This document shows positions 61,538-64,000 of a DNA stretch of 64,000 bases, piece after piece. The notes under the pieces are model-generated. The model was not told the origin of the DNA. It saw only the letters and a list, made by a program, of their open reading frames with translations, and searched no databases. The stretch lies in contig NZ_JOGR01000015.1 of assembly GCF_000719515.1 (NCBI RefSeq), positions 36,535-100,534 on the forward strand. The letters are read 5' to 3'. Each line of letters starts with the position of its first letter. Position 1 is the stretch's first letter. Origin of the DNA: Glycomyces sp. NRRL B-16210 (GTDB lineage Bacteria > Actinomycetota > Actinomycetes > Mycobacteriales > Micromonosporaceae). The translations under genes were made by a program, and so were the position numbers.

Positions 61538-61863
61538 GGGCGGAACCTTACCTTTAGGGTGGAGCGCTCAAACGGCGCGTCGGGCGGTCTAGAGGGCAGT
61601 CACAGAAGGGTACGTGAGTTCGCGGGCGTGCACCGGTCCGACGATACCTCTCGAATCGGCGTTCGGCGGTCCCCGCGGGGGCGAGTTACCGCCTGCGGGC
61701 CGCCTGCCGACCGCCTGCGGGCCGTTGAGCGACGAGGGGTCCCAGATGCCGGTGTGGCGGCGGCCGCACTTTATGTGTCGTCCAGTTCGCGGTAGTGTTG
61801 CGGCTCAGAGACCCGCCTCACAAGTCGCGCAGAGGCGCGCCGACCTGTAAGGAGCACATACCC
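61538..61863. other. Divergent regulatory region (Fic-like / acs), 326 bp
   Basis: It contains two direct copies of CCGCCTGCGGGCCG (near 61690 and 61710) and, closer to acs, an AT-richer stretch with TTTATGTG (about 61771) and TAGTGT (about 61793), a possible promoter. No gene was seen. Confidence 0.5.
61545..61550 (-). promoter_or_regulatory. TAAGGT -10 element upstream of the Fic-like gene
   Basis: TAAGGT on the minus strand lies 7 nt before the GTG at 61537. Confidence 0.4.
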
Positions 61864-63822
61864 GTGGCATCAACCCCGCAAGAGACGCTTGCCAACCTCC
61901 TGTCGGAGGAGCGGACCTTCCCCCCGTCCCCCGAGTTCGGTCGGACGGCGAACGTCACCGCGGCCGCTTACGAGGAGGCCGCGGCCGACCGCCTCGCCTT
62001 CTGGGAGACCCAGGCGCGCAGGCTCGACTGGTCGAAGGACTGGGACCGGGTCCTGGACTGGGACGACCCGCCGTTCGCGAAGTGGTTCACCGGGGGCGAG
62101 CTCAACGTGGCCGCCAACTGCCTGGACCGGCACGTGGAGGCCGGGCTCGGCGACCGGGTCGCGATCCACTTCGAGGGCGAGCCGGGCGACAGCCGGGCGG
62201 TCACGTACGCGGAGCTGCTCGACGAGGTCAAGCGGGCCGCGAACACGCTCACCGGTCTCGGGATCGAGGCGGGCGACCGGGTCGTCATCTACATGCCGAT
62301 GATCCCCGAGGCCGCGGTGGCGATGCTGGCGTGCGCGCGCATCGGCGCGCCGCACTCGGTGGTCTTCGGCGGCTTCAGCGTGGACGCGCTGTCGAGCCGC
62401 ATCGACGACGCGGGCGCGAAGCTCGTGATCTGCGCCGACGGCGGTTTCCGGCGCGGCAAGCCGCTGCCGCTCAAGCCGACCGTGGACGCGGCGCTGGAGC
62501 GGTGCCCGTCGGTCGAGAAGGTCCTGGTGGTGACCCGCACCGGCCAGGAGGTCGACTGGAACGAGCGCGACCTGCGCTGGGAGGAGACCGTCGGGACGGC
62601 CTCCGATGAGCACGAGGCGCAGGCGTTCGACGCCGAGCACCCGCTGTTCATCCTGTACACCTCGGGGACCACCGGCAAGCCCAAGGGCATCCTGCACACC
62701 TCGGGCGGGTATCTGACGCAGGCGGCGTACACCCACCACGCGGTGTTCGACCTGAAGCCGGAGACGGACGTGTACTGGTGCACCGCCGACATCGGCTGGG
62801 TCACCGGGCACTCGTACATCGTCTACGGGCCCATGGCGAACGGCGCGACGCAGGTCATGTACGAGGGCACTCCGGACACGCCGCACACCGGCCGGTTCTG
62901 GGAGCTCGTCGAGAAGTACAAGGTGTCGATCCTGTACACCGCACCGACGGCGATCCGCACGTTCATGAAGTGGGGCGAGGACATCCCGGCCCGCTTCGAC
63001 CTGTCGAGCCTGCGGGTGCTGGGGTCGGTCGGCGAGCCGATCAACCCCGAGGCGTGGATGTGGTACCGCGAGCAAATCGGCGGCGGGAAGTGCCCGGTCG
63101 TCGACACGTGGTGGCAGACGGAGACGGGCGCGATCATGGTCTCGCCGCTGCCGGGCGTGACGGCGACGAAGCCGGGTTCGGCGCAGCGGTCGCTGCCGGG
63201 GATCTCGGTGGACGTGGTGAACGAGCAGGGCGAGTCGGTGCCGGACGGCGGCGGCGGGTTCCTGACGATCCGCGAGCCGTGGCCGTCGATGCTGCGCACG
63301 ATCTGGGGCGACGACCAAAGGTTCCTCGACACGTACTGGGCGCATTTCGACGGCATGTACTTCGCCGGGGACGGCGCGAAGAAGGACGATGACGGCGACC
63401 TGTGGCTGCTGGGCCGCGTGGACGACATCATGCTGGTGAGCGGGCACAACATCTCGACGACCGAGGTGGAGTCGGCGCTGGTGAGCCACGAGACGGTGGC
63501 GGAGGCCGCGGTCGTGGGGGCCAAGGACCCGGTGACGGGGCAGGGGATCGTGGCGTTCGTGATCCTGCGCGGGGTGTCGGAGTCGAGTCCCGAGCACTTG
63601 GCGGAGTTGCGGGCGCATGTGGCGAAGACGTTGGGCGCCATCGCGAAGCCGCGGCAGGTGATCGTGGTGGCGGAGCTGCCGAAGACGCGGTCGGGGAAGA
63701 TCATGCGAAGGCTGCTGCGCGATATCGCCGAGGAGCGCGAGATCGGCGACGTGACGACGCTGGCGGACAATACGGTGATGAGCCGTATCAAGGTCGGCTT
63801 GAACGCCGGCAAAGAGGACTGA
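61864..63822 (+). CDS. acsA: Acetyl-CoA synthetase
   Basis: This is an AMP-forming acetate-CoA ligase of 652 residues. The adenylation P-loop YTSGTTGKPKG begins at residue 265, with ADIGWVTGHSY, DTWWQTETGA and GRVDDIMLVSGHN (hinge region) following. The catalytic lysine is Lys612 in PKTRSGKIMRRLLR, the site commonly acetylated to switch the enzyme off. The N-terminal ACAS region (WFTGGELNVAANCLDRH) is complete. It converts acetate to acetyl-CoA and could use acetate from the deoC/aldehyde dehydrogenase route. The GTG at 61864 has AAGGAG eight bases upstream; the frame upstream is open to 61795 but not conserved. A hairpin follows. Confidence 0.96.
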   Translation: MASTPQETLANLLSEERTFPPSPEFGRTANVTAAAYEEAAADRLAFWETQARRLDWSKDWDRVLDWDDPPFAKWFTGGELNVAANCLDRHVEAGLGDRVAIHFEGEPGDSRAVTYAELLDEVKRAANTLTGLGIEAGDRVVIYMPMIPEAAVAMLACARIGAPHSVVFGGFSVDALSSRIDDAGAKLVICADGGFRRGKPLPLKPTVDAALERCPSVEKVLVVTRTGQEVDWNERDLRWEETVGTASDEHEAQAFDAEHPLFILYTSGTTGKPKGILHTSGGYLTQAAYTHHAVFDLKPETDVYWCTADIGWVTGHSYIVYGPMANGATQVMYEGTPDTPHTGRFWELVEKYKVSILYTAPTAIRTFMKWGEDIPARFDLSSLRVLGSVGEPINPEAWMWYREQIGGGKCPVVDTWWQTETGAIMVSPLPGVTATKPGSAQRSLPGISVDVVNEQGESVPDGGGGFLTIREPWPSMLRTIWGDDQRFLDTYWAHFDGMYFAGDGAKKDDDGDLWLLGRVDDIMLVSGHNISTTEVESALVSHETVAEAAVVGAKDPVTGQGIVAFVILRGVSESSPEHLAELRAHVAKTLGAIAKPRQVIVVAELPKTRSGKIMRRLLRDIAEEREIGDVTTLADNTVMSRIKVGLNAGKED

Positions 63823-63830
63823 GAAGGCGG

Positions 63831-63870
63831 ACGGGCGCCGGGCAGGGGAAAACCCCGCCTAGGCGCCCGT
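63831..63870 (+). terminator. Hairpin terminator after acsA
   Basis: Outer arms ACGGGCGCC (63831-63839) and GGCGCCCGT (63862-63870) enclose an inner GCAGGGG/CCCCGC stem, 8 bp after the stop. Confidence 0.75.
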
Positions 63871-63974
63871 CGCCGTGTCCGGCGGGGAGCGTGGGGGCGC
63901 ACCGCAGGTACTTCGGCGTCGTCGCCTGCGTGCGCGGGGCTCGTGCGGGGCGCGCCGTATTCGAACGAGGAGGG

Positions 63975-64000
63975 GCACCCCGCACCCCGCACCCCGCACC
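63975..64000. repeat. 7-bp tandem repeat at the window edge
   Basis: GCACCCC is repeated three full times plus a partial copy up to the last base; it may continue beyond the window. Confidence 0.8.

Noticed and set aside
63823..63992. Minus-strand frames at the right edge
   Set aside because: They run through the acsA terminator and a 7-bp repeat, with no ribosome binding site or family resemblance.

Overview
The window is a stretch of a high-GC actinobacterial chromosome. The codon bias, a cvnABCD 'conservon', a GuaB1-type IMP dehydrogenase-like enzyme, the hemL-ccdA-resB-ccsB block, an LpdA-type quinone reductase next to pmmB/upp, and futalosine-pathway menaquinone genes (mqnA, mqnC, mqnE) all fit a Streptomyces/Micromonospora/Glycomyces-like actinomycete. 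The genus is inference and was not tested. No rRNA, tRNA, CRISPR array or intact insertion sequence was recognised.

Layout. 0-6.3 kb: the cut-off end of a DrrA-type ABC ATPase divergent from a PadR regulator, an acyl-CoA carboxylase alpha chain with an odd tail, GuaB1, and a secreted L-type lectin-like protein. 6.3-20.2 kb: quinone reductase, gamma-glutamylcyclotransferase-like protein, M20 amidohydrolase, acyl-CoA mutase large chain, membrane Ser/Thr kinase, phosphosugar mutase, uracil phosphoribosyltransferase, then deoC with two overlapping aldehyde dehydrogenase genes (nucleoside salvage and deoxyribose catabolism). 20.2-23.6 kb: a conserved acidic protein, then a two-gene unit pairing an IS110-transposase-like protein with a Roadblock protein. 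23.7-26.7 kb: an accessory, visibly less GC-rich island with a membrane pentapeptide-repeat protein and a probable CdiA-CT-type toxin with its immunity gene. 26.7-35.5 kb: aldo/keto reductase with a MerR-like operator, the four-gene conservon, and two tandem MHYT membrane proteins. 35.6-41.8 kb: a tightly overlapping seven-gene hemL/cytochrome c biogenesis operon. 42.5-50.5 kb: cyclase-domain/P-loop regulator, lytic transglycosylase, double GNAT protein, RCK-domain ion channel, secreted trypsin-like protease. 50.5-60.8 kb: menaquinone genes mqnC, mqnA and mqnE separated by a short flavin reductase, an HPr-like protein carrying Gln at the phosphorylation site, a zinc-ribbon/proline-rich protein and an NlpC/P60 hydrolase, then two small membrane proteins (one DUF4229). 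60.8-64 kb: a degenerate Fic-like protein divergent from acetyl-CoA synthetase.

Transcription features. Strong GC-rich hairpins separate most convergent genes. At least nine genes have a TANNNT -10 hexamer ending only 6-7 nt before the start codon, which predicts leaderless mRNAs. The intergenic DNA carries a 69-bp tandem repeat, a dispersed 34-bp element present twice, and a 74-bp duplication.

The most interesting signals are the IS110-derived/Roadblock pair that shares its tail motifs with the conservon kinase, the Crh-like HPr (Gln15), the split ALDH16-like gene pair, the toxin/immunity island, and the Fic pseudoenzyme beside acs. All functional statements rest on reading translated motifs by eye; no database search was run.
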